A model generated the notes under the pieces. The model saw only the letters and a program-made list of their open reading frames with translations, ran no database searches and was not told where the DNA came from. This document shows positions 16,718 through 26,150 of a stretch of DNA of 64,000 nt, in pieces. The DNA comes from CAZBWP01 sp964630265 (lineage in GTDB: Bacteria > Pseudomonadota > Alphaproteobacteria > Rhodospirillales > Defluviicoccaceae). The stretch spans positions 12,043 through 76,042 of the forward strand of contig CAZVRW010000007.1 of NCBI GenBank assembly GCA_964630265.1, given 5' to 3'. Position 1 is the stretch's first letter. Every line of letters begins with the position of its first letter. A program made the translations under genes and the position numbers.

Positions 16718-19560
16718 CCATCGATTACAAATCCACCCTGTTCCTGCCGCAGACCGACTTCCCGATGAAGGCCGGGCTGCCGAAGCGCGAGCCGGAACTG
16801 CTCGCCCGCTGGCAGGCCATGGACCTTTATCGGCGCCAGCGCGCGGCGGCGGCGGGCCGCGACAAGTTCATCCTGCACGATGGACCACCCTACGCCAACG
16901 GTCATCTGCACATCGGCCACGCCCTCAACAAGATCCTCAAGGACGTGGTCAATCGGTCGCAGCAGATGCTGGGCAAGGACGCCAACTACGTGCCCGGCTG
17001 GGACTGCCACGGTCTGCCCATCGAGTGGAAGATCGAGGAGAAGTATCGCGCCGCCGGGCGGGACAAGGACGCCGTGCCGATCGTCCAGTTCCGCCGCGAG
17101 TGTCGCGACTTCGCCGAGCACTGGGTCCAGGTGCAGAGCGACGAGTTCAAACGTCTGGGCGTCGTCGGCGACTGGGACCACCCTTACACGACCATGAGTT
17201 TCGCCGCCGAGGCGCAAATCGTGCGCGAACTCGGCAAGTTCCTGATGAACGGCGGCCTCTACAAGGGCGCCAAGCCGGTGTTGTGGTCGGTGGTCGAACG
17301 CACGGCGCTGGCCGATGCCGAGGTGGAGTACCACGACTACACCTCGACGACCATCTACGTGCGCTTCCCGTTGGCGGCAGCCGCCGCCGAACCGGGACTC
17401 GACGGCGCGTCGGTGGTCATCTGGACGACGACGCCCTGGACCATGCCGGGCAATCGCGCCGTCGCCTATGGCGAGGACATCGACTATGCCGTCGTCGAGG
17501 TGGACAGCGCCAGCGACGAAAGCTTGGCGCGGGCGGGTGAGCGGATCGTGCTCGCCGAGGCGCTGGTGGCCGAGGTGGCGGCGGCGGCCGGGATCACCGG
17601 CCATCGCATCACTGCCCGGATGAAGGGGGCCGCCTTCGCCGGCCTCACGCTTCGCCATCCGCTGCACGCCCATGGCTACGACTTCGCCGTACCCATGCTC
17701 CCCGCCGACTTCGTCGAGGTGGAGACCGGCACCGGCTTCGTCCACATCGCGCCGGGGCACGGCGTCGAGGACTGGGAGTTGGGCATGCTGCACGGCGTGC
17801 CCGTGCCGGAAACCGTTGGTCCCGACGGCGCCTTCGTCGACGCCGTACCGCTTTTCGCCAGCCGCCGAGTGTTGCAGGAGGACGGCCGGAAGGGCGACGC
17901 CAATCCCGTGGTCATCGCCGCGCTGAAGGACGCCGGCGGGCTGCTCGCCAGCGGCCGCCTGCAGCACGACTATCCCCATTCCTGGCGGTCGAAGGCACCG
18001 CTGATCTTTCGCAATACGCCGCAGTGGTTCATCAGCATGGAGACGAACGGCCTGCGCGACGCGGCGCTCGCCGCCATCGACGTGACACGCTTCGTTCCGG
18101 CCTCGGGCCAAGTGCGCTTGCGCAGCATGATCGAGACGCGCCCCGACTGGTGCGTCTCGCGGCAGCGCGTCTGGGGCGTGCCCATCACCGTCTTCACCCA
18201 CAAGCGCACCGGCGAGGCGCTGCGCGACGAGCGGGTGCTGGAGCGGATCGCCGACGCCGTCGCCGCCGAGGGAGCGGATGCTTGGTTCGCGTCGCCGCCG
18301 GAGCGCTTCCTGGCACCGGAGCACGATCCGGCCGAGTGGGATCAGGTCACCGACATCCTCGAGGTCTGGTTCGACTCCGGCTCGACCCACGCCTACGTCC
18401 TGGAGCAGCGCCCTGATCTCGCATGGCCAGCGTCGCTCTATCTGGAAGGCACCGACCAGCACCGTGGCTGGTTCCATTCGTCGCTGCTCGAAAGTTGCGG
18501 CACGCGCGGCCGGGCGCCCTACGAGGCGGTGCTCACGCACGGCTTCGTGCTCGCCGAGGACGGCCAGAAGATGTCGAAATCGCTCGGCAACGTCGTTTCG
18601 CCGCAGGCTGTCTGCAACGACCTCGGCGCCGACATCCTGCGCTTGTGGGTGGTCGGCTCGGACTATTCCGAGGACCTGCGCATCGGCCCGGAGATCCTCA
18701 AGCAGACGGCCGACATCTACCGCCGCCTGCGCAACACGCTCCGCTTCCTGCTCGGCAACCTGCACGGTTTCAGCGAGATCGAGCGCCTGCCGGTCGCTGA
18801 ATTGCCGGAGCTCGAGCGCTGGGTGTTGCACCGGCTGTGGCAGTTCGACGGCCAGTTGCGCCGTGCCTGCGACGCGCTCGAGTTTCATCAGGTGTTCGCC
18901 GAGTTGCACACGTTCTGCGCCGTCGACCTGTCGGCATTCTATTTCGACGTCCGCAAGGACTGCCTCTACTGCGACCCAGCCGACGCGCCGCGGCGCCGGG
19001 CGGCGCGCACGGTGCTCGACCTGCTGTTCGATCACCTCACCGCGTGGCTGGCGCCGTTCGCCTGCTTCACCGCCGAGGAAGCCTGGCTCGCCCGCCATCC
19101 GGACGCCACCGAGTCGGTGCACCTGCGGCTGTTCCCGGACATTCCCGACTCATGGCAGGATGTGGACTTGGCCGCCCGCTGGGAGACCATCCGCGCCGTC
19201 CGCCGCGTCGTGACGGGTGCCTTGGAAATCGAGCGCAAGGTGACCAAGCGGATCGGAGCCAGCCTGCAGGCGCACCCGGTGATCTGGGCCGACGACGCGA
19301 CGCGGAGGGCCTGCGCCGGCATCGACCTCGCCGAGATCTGCATCACCTCGACCGCGGCGTTCGGCGACGGCGCGCCGCCCGACGATGCGTTCGGATTGGC
19401 CGACATTGCCGGTGTCCGCGTCCGCATTGACGTCGCCAGCGGTCAGAAGTGCGAGCGGTGCTGGCGGGTGCTGGACGATGTCGGCCATCGAACCGATCAT
19501 CCGCACATTTGCCGGCGCTGCGCCGATGCCGTCGACCGGTTCCCCGCCGCCGCCGAGTGA
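16714..19560 (+). CDS. ileS: Isoleucyl-tRNA synthetase
   Basis: 948 residues, normal for bacterial IleRS. It has the class I signature HIGH at 66-69 (GHLHIGHALNK), an editing domain with WTTTPWTMPGN, and KMSKS near residue 620 (EDGQKMSKSLGN). An anticodon-binding domain and a C-terminal Cys4 zinc finger (KCERCW then HICRRC) follow. It charges tRNA-Ile and edits valine. Lies between ribF (4-bp overlap) and lspA, an order common in Proteobacteria. Confidence 0.98.
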   Translation: MTIDYKSTLFLPQTDFPMKAGLPKREPELLARWQAMDLYRRQRAAAAGRDKFILHDGPPYANGHLHIGHALNKILKDVVNRSQQMLGKDANYVPGWDCHGLPIEWKIEEKYRAAGRDKDAVPIVQFRRECRDFAEHWVQVQSDEFKRLGVVGDWDHPYTTMSFAAEAQIVRELGKFLMNGGLYKGAKPVLWSVVERTALADAEVEYHDYTSTTIYVRFPLAAAAAEPGLDGASVVIWTTTPWTMPGNRAVAYGEDIDYAVVEVDSASDESLARAGERIVLAEALVAEVAAAAGITGHRITARMKGAAFAGLTLRHPLHAHGYDFAVPMLPADFVEVETGTGFVHIAPGHGVEDWELGMLHGVPVPETVGPDGAFVDAVPLFASRRVLQEDGRKGDANPVVIAALKDAGGLLASGRLQHDYPHSWRSKAPLIFRNTPQWFISMETNGLRDAALAAIDVTRFVPASGQVRLRSMIETRPDWCVSRQRVWGVPITVFTHKRTGEALRDERVLERIADAVAAEGADAWFASPPERFLAPEHDPAEWDQVTDILEVWFDSGSTHAYVLEQRPDLAWPASLYLEGTDQHRGWFHSSLLESCGTRGRAPYEAVLTHGFVLAEDGQKMSKSLGNVVSPQAVCNDLGADILRLWVVGSDYSEDLRIGPEILKQTADIYRRLRNTLRFLLGNLHGFSEIERLPVAELPELERWVLHRLWQFDGQLRRACDALEFHQVFAELHTFCAVDLSAFYFDVRKDCLYCDPADAPRRRAARTVLDLLFDHLTAWLAPFACFTAEEAWLARHPDATESVHLRLFPDIPDSWQDVDLAARWETIRAVRRVVTGALEIERKVTKRIGASLQAHPVIWADDATRRACAGIDLAEICITSTAAFGDGAPPDDAFGLADIAGVRVRIDVASGQKCERCWRVLDDVGHRTDHPHICRRCADAVDRFPAAAE

Positions 19561-20056
19561 GGCGGCCGTGGCCGCCGTGCGGTCGCCGGCCTTCCGCCTG
19601 GGGCTTGGTCTCGCCGGGCTCACCCTGTTCGTCGATCAGCTCAGCAAGTGGTGGATCCTGGACGCGGTGATGCTGCCGCCGCGCACAATCGAGGTGACGT
19701 CGTTCTTCAATCTGGTGCTGGTCTGGAACCGCGGCATCAGCTTTGGCCTGTTCAACCAGCCGGGCGGCTGGAACGCCGTGATCCTGTCGGCGCTGGCGCT
19801 TGCCATCGTCGTCATCCTGCTCGTCTGGATGGCACGAAGCCAACACCGGCTGACGGCTCTCGCCCTCGGATTGATCGTCGGCGGGGCCATCGGCAACGTC
19901 ATCGATCGCCTGCGCTTCGGCGCCGTCGTCGATTTTCTCGATGTCCATTACGCCGGCTGGCACTGGCCGGCGTTCAACGTCGCCGACAGCGCCATTTCGG
20001 CGGGCGCGGTGCTGCTGATCGCCGATGCCTTGTTCTTGCGGTCGCGATCATCGTAA
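19526..20056 (+). CDS. lspA: Lipoprotein signal peptidase (signal peptidase II)
   Basis: 176 residues from the ATG at 19526, which overlaps ileS by 35 bp. A GTG at 19568 just after the ileS stop is an attractive alternative and gives a more typical length of about 162. Four membrane helices. Catalytic aspartates lie in GNVIDRLRFGAVVDFLDVHY and FNVADSAIS. The N-terminal VDQLSKWW is a family signature. It cleaves prolipoprotein signal peptides and would process the lipoprotein encoded immediately downstream. Confidence 0.94.
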   Translation: MPSTGSPPPPSEAAVAAVRSPAFRLGLGLAGLTLFVDQLSKWWILDAVMLPPRTIEVTSFFNLVLVWNRGISFGLFNQPGGWNAVILSALALAIVVILLVWMARSQHRLTALALGLIVGGAIGNVIDRLRFGAVVDFLDVHYAGWHWPAFNVADSAISAGAVLLIADALFLRSRSS

Positions 20057-20065
20057 TATGCAGGT

Positions 20066-20821
20066 ATGATTCTTCCTCTCGATCATCGGATTGCCGTCAC
20101 CTTGCGCTCGCTGTTGGCCCCGCTCACGTTCGCCGGACTCGCGGTTGTCGTCACCGCGTGCGGCGGCGGCGGCTTCCTCGATCAGGGCAAGCGCGCACCC
20201 GACGAGTTCACCGTCTACTCGCGCGCGCCACTCAGTCTGCCGCCCGGATACGCGCTGCGTCCGCCGGAGCCGGGAGCGGCGGCGGGCGATCCAGCTGGCC
20301 CGCGCGCCGAGGCGCGTTCGGCGTTGGTCGGCGGCGCACCTGCGGGCAGCGGCTACGGGCCGGTCGGGGACAGCTACGCCGCGGTACCGACATCGGCGGA
20401 TGGTACCGACGCCTTTTGGTCCAGTCCCGACGCGGCATCGGCCGAGGCTTCGGCAATCGGGGCGTTCTATGGCGAGACGCCACCGACCGGCGCGGTCGCC
20501 GGCCGCGGTGGCTACGCCCCAGGCGGGCCGGCGTCGCCAGGGGCCGAAGCCCTGCTGGCGAGAACCGGCGGCGCCGAGGCCGATCCGGCGATTCGGGATT
20601 TCGTCAACCGTGAGACCGCGATCCTCGCCGAGGAGGACAAGTCGTTTGTCGAGCGGCTGATCTTCTGGGGAACGCCAACGGAGTACGGCACCGTCGTCGA
20701 TCCCGTCGAGGAACGGCGCCGCATCAAGGAGAACCAAGCGCTCGGCCGGACCGTCACCGCCGGCTCGACACCGACGATCGAGCGGCAACGCCGCTCCACC
20801 TTTCAGGGCCTCTTCAACTGA
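20066..20821 (+). CDS. bamF: DUF3035 lipoprotein (BamF-like)
   Basis: 251 residues. The signal peptide ends in a lipobox (VVVTAC, Cys at about residue 32). The DUF3035 core follows: KRAPDEFTVYSRAPLSLPP and GYALRPPEPG. The middle is Gly/Ala/Pro-rich and probably flexible. The C terminus is conserved (ERLIFWGTPTEYG, then a basic RRIKENQALG). In Caulobacter the DUF3035 protein BamF belongs to the outer-membrane assembly complex; the same role is inferred here. Placed ten bases after lspA and upstream of two M16 peptidases. Confidence 0.82.
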   Translation: MILPLDHRIAVTLRSLLAPLTFAGLAVVVTACGGGGFLDQGKRAPDEFTVYSRAPLSLPPGYALRPPEPGAAAGDPAGPRAEARSALVGGAPAGSGYGPVGDSYAAVPTSADGTDAFWSSPDAASAEASAIGAFYGETPPTGAVAGRGGYAPGGPASPGAEALLARTGGAEADPAIRDFVNRETAILAEEDKSFVERLIFWGTPTEYGTVVDPVEERRRIKENQALGRTVTAGSTPTIERQRRSTFQGLFN

Positions 20822-20916
20822 GCGGACAACCGCCCGATCATTAAATCGTAGCAAGACTCACCGGACCGCGTTTGCGCCGTCGGCGCCGGCGCCCATATCT
20901 CGGTCTGCCGAGTAAC

Positions 20917-22284
20917 ATGCGGACGGTGGTCATGCGCCTTCTCTCAGCCTTGCTTCTCGTTGCCGTCGCTATCGTTGTGACGCCGCCGACCGCGGCCGCA
21001 GGCGTGTTCAAACCGGAGACGTTCACCCTCGACAACGGTATGCAGGTCGTTGTCGTGACCAACCGCCGGGCCCCGGTGTTGACGCACATGGTCTGGTACA
21101 AGGTCGGTGCCGCCGACGAGCCGATTGGCCAGTCGGGAATTGCCCACTTTCTCGAGCATTTGATGTTCAAGGGCACGGAGACCGCGCCCCCCGGCACGTT
21201 CTCGCAGACCGTGGCCCGGCTCGGCGGCCGCGAGAATGCCTTCACCGGCCACGACTACACCGGCTATTTCCAGACGGTCGCCCGTGAGCACCTGGAAACG
21301 GTGATGGCGCTCGAGGCCGACCGGATGGCCAATTTGGTGCTCTCCAAGGAGCAAATCGAGACGGAACGCCAAGTGGTGCTCGAGGAACGGCGCCAACGCA
21401 TCGAGAACGAGCCACGGGCGATCCTCGGCGAGATGATGGACGCGGTGCTGTTCCTGAACCACCCGTACGGGCGACCGATCATCGGCTGGCGCCATGAAAT
21501 CGAAGGCCTGGAGCGCGGCCAGATCCTGGAGTTCTATCGCCGTCACTATGCACCGGACAACGCCATTCTGGTCGTCGCGGGCGACATTGACGCTGAGACC
21601 GTGCGGTCGCTGGCCGAAACGCACTACGGGCCGATTCCGTCAGCCGACGTGGCGTCGCGGCAGCAACTCCGCGAGCCTCCCCACGCTGCGCCACGCCAAG
21701 TCAGCCTCGCAGACGCCCGCGTGCGCCAGCCGGTCTGGCAGCGCGCCTATCTGGCGCCAAGCTATGGCGCCGGCGATCGAGAGACGGTCGATGCCTTGCA
21801 GGTGGCTGCGTCGGTGCTTGGCTCCGGTCCCACCAGCCTTTTGTATCAGCGGCTCGTCGTCGCCCAGGCGTTGGCGCTCAACGCCGGCGCCGGCTACAGC
21901 CCGAACGTCCGGGGGCCAGGGACATTAACGGTTTATGCGCTGCCGCGTCCCGGCGTGTCGTTGACCGACCTGGAAGCTGCCGTCGATGCCGTGCTTGCCG
22001 ATGCCGTTGGCAATGGCCTGCCCGCCGACGACGTCGACCGGGTGAAGACGCGGATCGTCGCCGATGCGGACTATGCCCGCGACTCGCTGCGCGCCGCCGC
22101 GTATTCGCTGGGCGCGGCGCTGGCGGCAGGGCGCGCCGTCGAGGACGTGGAGACCTGGCCGGAGCGAATGGCCGCGGTAACGATCGAGCAGGCCGACGCC
22201 GCCCTCGCCGCGGTGCTGAACATGGACCAGTCGGTCACGGCGCGCCTGCTGCCGGTCGATCCAAAGCAGGCGGCGGCCCGATGA
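20917..22284 (+). CDS. M16 family zinc peptidase (catalytic member of a pair)
   Basis: 455 residues from the ATG at 20917 (ATG at 20932 also possible). A signal peptide (LLSALLLVAVAIVVTPPTAAAG) precedes an M16 domain with the inverted zinc motif HFLEH (in GIAHFLEHLMFKG) and the downstream metal Glu in the ALEADRMANLVLS region. The C-terminal M16 half is present. Family members are periplasmic oligopeptidases that work as pairs of an active and an inactive chain. The stop overlaps the next start (ATGA), supporting a heterodimer with the following protein. Confidence 0.9.
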   Translation: MRTVVMRLLSALLLVAVAIVVTPPTAAAGVFKPETFTLDNGMQVVVVTNRRAPVLTHMVWYKVGAADEPIGQSGIAHFLEHLMFKGTETAPPGTFSQTVARLGGRENAFTGHDYTGYFQTVAREHLETVMALEADRMANLVLSKEQIETERQVVLEERRQRIENEPRAILGEMMDAVLFLNHPYGRPIIGWRHEIEGLERGQILEFYRRHYAPDNAILVVAGDIDAETVRSLAETHYGPIPSADVASRQQLREPPHAAPRQVSLADARVRQPVWQRAYLAPSYGAGDRETVDALQVAASVLGSGPTSLLYQRLVVAQALALNAGAGYSPNVRGPGTLTVYALPRPGVSLTDLEAAVDAVLADAVGNGLPADDVDRVKTRIVADADYARDSLRAAAYSLGAALAAGRAVEDVETWPERMAAVTIEQADAALAAVLNMDQSVTARLLPVDPKQAAAR

Positions 22285-23645
22285 GGATCTCTGCCATGAC
22301 CGCCACCCGCCCACGCCTGCCGCTGCATGTCCTCGTCGTCGCCATGGTCCTGTGGACCGTATCCGCGGCGCTTTCGCCCTCGCCCGCCGGCGCCGTCGAG
22401 GTGCAGCGGGTCACCGGCGGTGGCGTCGAGGCGTGGCTGGTCGAGGACACGCTGGCGCCCATCGTCACCATGCACATCGCCTTTCGCGGCGGCGCCGCGA
22501 CCGACCCCGCGGACAGGGCGGGGCGGGCGGCGATGGCCGCCGCCCTGCTCACCGAGGGGGCTGGCGAGCTGGATTCGGCGGCCTTTCAGCGACGGCTGCA
22601 GGAACTGGCGATCCGCGTCAACGTCGGCGCGGACCTGAACCTGTTCAGCGTCACCCTGCGCACCCTGACGCGCAACCAGGACGCGGCGTTCGCGCTGCTG
22701 CGCTCGATGCTAACGTCGCCGCGCTTCGATGCCGACGCGATCGAACGGGTGCGTCAGCAGTTCCTCGCAAGGCTTCGCCAGAACGCCGAAGAACCCGACG
22801 TCCTGGCCAGCGAGGCGCTGATGGCGGCCCTGTTTCCCGACCACCCCTACGGCCGACCGATCAGCGGCACCCTGGACGGCATCACCGCGATCACCGCCGA
22901 AGATCTGCGCGCTTTTGTTCGGGAGCGGATCGCCCGCGACGGCATGATCATCGGCGTCGTCGGCGACATCAGCCCGGAAGCGTTGGCCGACGTCCTCGCC
23001 GCCACCTTCGGCGAGCTGCCGGAAACCGGCACCCCGCTCGGCGTCGCCGATGTCGCTCCCGTGGAGTCGGACGCATTGACCCTGATCGCGAAGGCGGTGC
23101 CACAGAGCGTCGTCGTTTTCGCCCAACCGGGGCTAAAGCGTGCCGATCCCGACTGGTACGCCGCCCTCGTCGCCAACCACATCCTCGGTGGCGGGAGTTT
23201 CACCTCGCGGCTTTATCGGGAGGTGCGGGAACGGCGAGGGCTCGCCTATGGCGTCAGCTCGTCGCTGATGCCCCTGCACCACGCGGCCCTGCTCCGTGGC
23301 GGCGCCGGCACCGCCAACGAACGAGTAGGGGAAACCGTGCGGGTGATCCGCCAGGAGTGGGCGGGCTTGGCCGCGGCCGGCGTATCAGACGCCGAGGTCG
23401 CGGATGCCAAGACGTTTCTCACCGGCTCGTTCGCCCTCCGCTTCGTTTCGTCGCCACAGATTGCCCGGATGCTGGTCGGCATGCAGATCCATGACCTCGG
23501 TCTCGACTATTTTGACCGTTATGCGGCGCTGATCGACGGGGTGACCTCCGACGACGTCAACCGCGTGGTGCGGCGACTGATCCGGCCGGAGGCGCTGCAC
23601 ATCGTCGTCGCCGGCCAGCCGGAGGGGCTGACCCCGACCAACTGA
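22281..23645 (+). CDS. M16 family peptidase-like protein (non-catalytic partner)
   Basis: 454 residues. A signal peptide (about 8-37) is followed by M16 N- and C-terminal domains. The zinc-binding HxxEH is missing at the expected place: RAGRAAMAAALLTEGAG replaces the GIAHFLEH region. The substrate-binding segment GGGSFTSRLYREVRERRGLAYGV, with its R and Y, is intact. This is the pattern of the non-catalytic chain that pairs with an active M16 protein, here the gene just upstream (4-bp overlap). Confidence 0.9.
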   Translation: MRISAMTATRPRLPLHVLVVAMVLWTVSAALSPSPAGAVEVQRVTGGGVEAWLVEDTLAPIVTMHIAFRGGAATDPADRAGRAAMAAALLTEGAGELDSAAFQRRLQELAIRVNVGADLNLFSVTLRTLTRNQDAAFALLRSMLTSPRFDADAIERVRQQFLARLRQNAEEPDVLASEALMAALFPDHPYGRPISGTLDGITAITAEDLRAFVRERIARDGMIIGVVGDISPEALADVLAATFGELPETGTPLGVADVAPVESDALTLIAKAVPQSVVVFAQPGLKRADPDWYAALVANHILGGGSFTSRLYREVRERRGLAYGVSSSLMPLHHAALLRGGAGTANERVGETVRVIRQEWAGLAAAGVSDAEVADAKTFLTGSFALRFVSSPQIARMLVGMQIHDLGLDYFDRYAALIDGVTSDDVNRVVRRLIRPEALHIVVAGQPEGLTPTN

Positions 23646-23651
23646 CCGGGC

Positions 23652-23960
23652 CTAAGCCTCAGGATCGTGCAGCTCTTCCCAGATGACGGGCGCGCCGATC
23701 TCGGCGAAGCGGAACAGGTGGAAGGCACGCCAGCCGTCGTAGTCGAGGATGCGGATCTCGCCGTCGGCCAGACCGTACTGAACCGCCGAGAAGTGCTCGC
23801 GATAACGCTCGCGGGCCAGCGCCAGGGGGATCTCGTAGGCGATGAACTTGCGGATCCCCTGGCCGGCAAGACCGGCGAGGAAGAGTGGGTGGAGGGGCGA
23901 CTCGAAGCCCGTCAGCAGCGCCTTGGGCCCATCGCCCGCCAGCAGCAGAAATGCCTTCAT
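23652..23960 (-). CDS. Small conserved hypothetical protein
   Basis: 102 residues, soluble, with no signal peptide or membrane helix. I cannot assign a family. The protein starts MKAFLLLAGDGPKALLTGFE and continues with a basic-aromatic middle (RKFIAYEIPLALARERYREHF) and an ILDYDGWRAFHLFRFAEIG segment. Composition is balanced and unlike a random antisense frame. It converges with the M16 gene (6 bp apart) and is divergent from the V/A-ATPase operon, 210 bp away. The overall shape recalls small YciI-like alpha/beta proteins, but this is weak. Confidence 0.6.
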   Translation of the reverse strand: MKAFLLLAGDGPKALLTGFESPLHPLFLAGLAGQGIRKFIAYEIPLALARERYREHFSAVQYGLADGEIRILDYDGWRAFHLFRFAEIGAPVIWEELHDPEA

Positions 23961-24170
23961 GGTGCATCCCCGTCGGCGGCGGCACGCCGCCGCCCATAGC
24001 GCCGGCTACCACATTGTCCGTGACCGGACCAGAGGATGGTGGCCGTGGCAGGAACGATGCGGGGCGGCGCGTGTGCCCGGCGGCTGCGGGGTGATGGGGC
24101 CTTGCCTTGCCGCAGCCGGAGGGCTAAGACCGGTGACGCCGCTGGGCCAAGAACCGTCGCATCCGAGCCG

Positions 24171-25517
24171 ATGACCGCTGTCCCTGTTCGCTATGAGAAG
24201 GTGCTGTCGATCGTCGGCGACGTGATCCGCATCGCTTTGCCGGCACAGACGCGAGATGATCCGGAAGGCCCGCGGTTCGGCGATCTCGCCATGGTCAGCG
24301 AGGGCAACACTTTGTTGCGGCTGGCCCAGGTGGTGCGGCTCGACGAGGGGGCGGCCTCGCTGCAGGTGTTCGCCGGATCGCCGGGGCTGTCCACACGGTC
24401 GAACGTCCGCTTTCTCGGCCATCCGCCGCGCGTGCCGTTCTCCGCCAACATCCTCGGCCGCGCCTTCGCCGGCGACGGGCGGCCCGTCGATGGCGGCTCC
24501 CCCCTGGAGCAGGACCCGCGGGTGGAGATCGCCGGGCCATCGGCCAATCCGGCGCGGCGCGCCCTCGCCTCGCGCATGATCCGCACCGACGTGCCGATGA
24601 TCGACGTCTTCAACAGCCTGGTCGAGAGCCAGAAGATTCCGATCTTCTCGACCTCCGGCGAACCGCACAACGCGCTGCTCGCCCGCATCGGCGTGCAGGC
24701 CTCGGCCGACATCGTCGTCTTCGGCGGCCTGGGCCTGACCTTCGACGAGTTCTGGATCTTCCGCTCCGCCTTCGAGGACGCCGGCGTCTTTTCGCGAACC
24801 GTGATGTTCGTCAACCAGGCGTCCGACCCGCCGCTCGAGCGCCTGCTGGTGCCCGACATGGCCCTCGCCGTGGCCGAGAAATTCGCCGTCGAGGAAAAAA
24901 AGCGGGTGCTCGTGCTCCTGACCGACATGACCGCCTATGCCGACGCGCTGAAGGAGGTCGGCGTCGCCATGGAGCGGGTGCCGTCCAATCGCGGCTATCT
25001 CGGCGACCTCTACTCGCAGCTGGCACGCCGCTACGAAAAGGCTGCGAGCTTCCGCGCGGCGGGCTCGGTCACCATCCTCTCGGTGACGACCATGCCCGGC
25101 GGGGACGTCACCCATCCGGTTCCGGACAACACCGGCTACATCACCGAGGGCCAGTTCTACCTGAAGGACGGCGCCATCGAGCCGTTCGGCTCGCTGTCCC
25201 GGCTGAAGCAGCACGTGGTCGGCAAGGAGACCCGCGAGGATCACGGCGCGGTGATGAACACCATGATCCGCCTCTTCTCCGGAGCCCGCGACGCCCAGCG
25301 CAAGCAGGCGATGGCCTTCGAGCTGTCGGAGTTCGACCTCAGGCTGTTGAAGTTCGGCGAGCTCTTCCGCGAGCGTTTCATGGAGATCTCCGTGGCGATT
25401 CCGCTGGAAGAGGCCTTGGATCTGGGCTGGCAGACCATGGCCGAATGCTTCGCTCCCGAGGAGTTGCTGGTCCGGCAGACGCTGATCGACAAGTACTACC
25501 CGCGCCAAGCGGCCTGA
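24171..25517 (+). CDS. atpB: V/A-type ATP synthase subunit B
   Basis: 448 residues from the ATG at 24171, chosen because YEKVLSIVGDVIRI begins the family N-terminal barrel. It shows typical B-subunit segments: MIDVFNSLVESQKIPIFSTSGEPHN (no functional Walker A, as expected for the non-catalytic subunit), FGGLGLTFDEFWIFRSAFED and GSVTILSVTTMPGGDVTHPVPD. It forms the A3B3 head with subunit A. It is the first gene of the operon; no strong ribosome binding site is seen. Confidence 0.95.
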   Translation: MTAVPVRYEKVLSIVGDVIRIALPAQTRDDPEGPRFGDLAMVSEGNTLLRLAQVVRLDEGAASLQVFAGSPGLSTRSNVRFLGHPPRVPFSANILGRAFAGDGRPVDGGSPLEQDPRVEIAGPSANPARRALASRMIRTDVPMIDVFNSLVESQKIPIFSTSGEPHNALLARIGVQASADIVVFGGLGLTFDEFWIFRSAFEDAGVFSRTVMFVNQASDPPLERLLVPDMALAVAEKFAVEEKKRVLVLLTDMTAYADALKEVGVAMERVPSNRGYLGDLYSQLARRYEKAASFRAAGSVTILSVTTMPGGDVTHPVPDNTGYITEGQFYLKDGAIEPFGSLSRLKQHVVGKETREDHGAVMNTMIRLFSGARDAQRKQAMAFELSEFDLRLLKFGELFRERFMEISVAIPLEEALDLGWQTMAECFAPEELLVRQTLIDKYYPRQAA

Positions 25518-25520
25518 CCG

Positions 25521-26150
25521 ATGGCGCGCATTCCCCTCAGCAAGTCGCAGTTGGCGCGGGAGAAGGAAAACCTTGCGTCATTCAACCGCTACCTGCCGGC
25601 GCTCGACCTGAAGCGTCAGCAGCTGATGGGGGCGCGCAATCGCGGCCGGCGCGACCTCGCGCGCCTCGAGGCCGAACTCGCCGAGCTGATCCGGGCGACG
25701 GGCTCGCAGCTGCCGATGCTCGCCGAGCGGCGGATGAACCTCAAGGGTCTCGTCAAACTGGACGCGGTCCGGCTCGGCACCCAGAACGTGGCCGGCGTGC
25801 AGCTGCCCATCGTCGAGGATGTCTCGGTGGTGGTGGCCCCCTACGGCCGGCTGCTGCGGCCGCACTGGGTCGACGCGGTGGCCGACCGGCTTGCCGCCGC
25901 CATCCGCCTCAGGGTCGAGATCGATGTCGCGCGGCAGCGGCTCGAGGTGCTGAACGCCGCGGTCACCAAGGTGACGCAGCGGGTCAACCTGTTCGAGAAG
26001 GTGCTCAAGCCGCAAGCCGAGGCCAACATCCGCCGCATCCTCGTCTTTCTCGGTGATGCCGAGCGCGCGGCCGTGGTCGGCGCCAAGCTCGCCAAGTCGA
26101 AGCGCGCGGCCGAGGCCGAAACGGTCGCCGCGGCGGGAGCGCCGGCATGA
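25521..26150 (+). CDS. atpD: V/A-type ATP synthase subunit D (central stalk)
   Basis: 209 residues. The N terminus IPLSKSQLAREKENLASFNR and the long heptad-like helices at both ends (about 3-70 and 120-190) are the hallmarks of the rotor shaft subunit D. It transmits rotation between the A3B3 head and the membrane ring. Starts 3 bp after atpB and overlaps atpI (ATGA). Length is usual. Confidence 0.94.
   Translation: MARIPLSKSQLAREKENLASFNRYLPALDLKRQQLMGARNRGRRDLARLEAELAELIRATGSQLPMLAERRMNLKGLVKLDAVRLGTQNVAGVQLPIVEDVSVVVAPYGRLLRPHWVDAVADRLAAAIRLRVEIDVARQRLEVLNAAVTKVTQRVNLFEKVLKPQAEANIRRILVFLGDAERAAVVGAKLAKSKRAAEAETVAAAGAPA

Noticed and set aside
16351..19122. 923-codon open frame antisense to ileS
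   Set aside because: It is an antisense shadow typical of very GC-rich genes. The ileS strand has complete HIGH, KMSKS and zinc motifs; the antisense translation has none.
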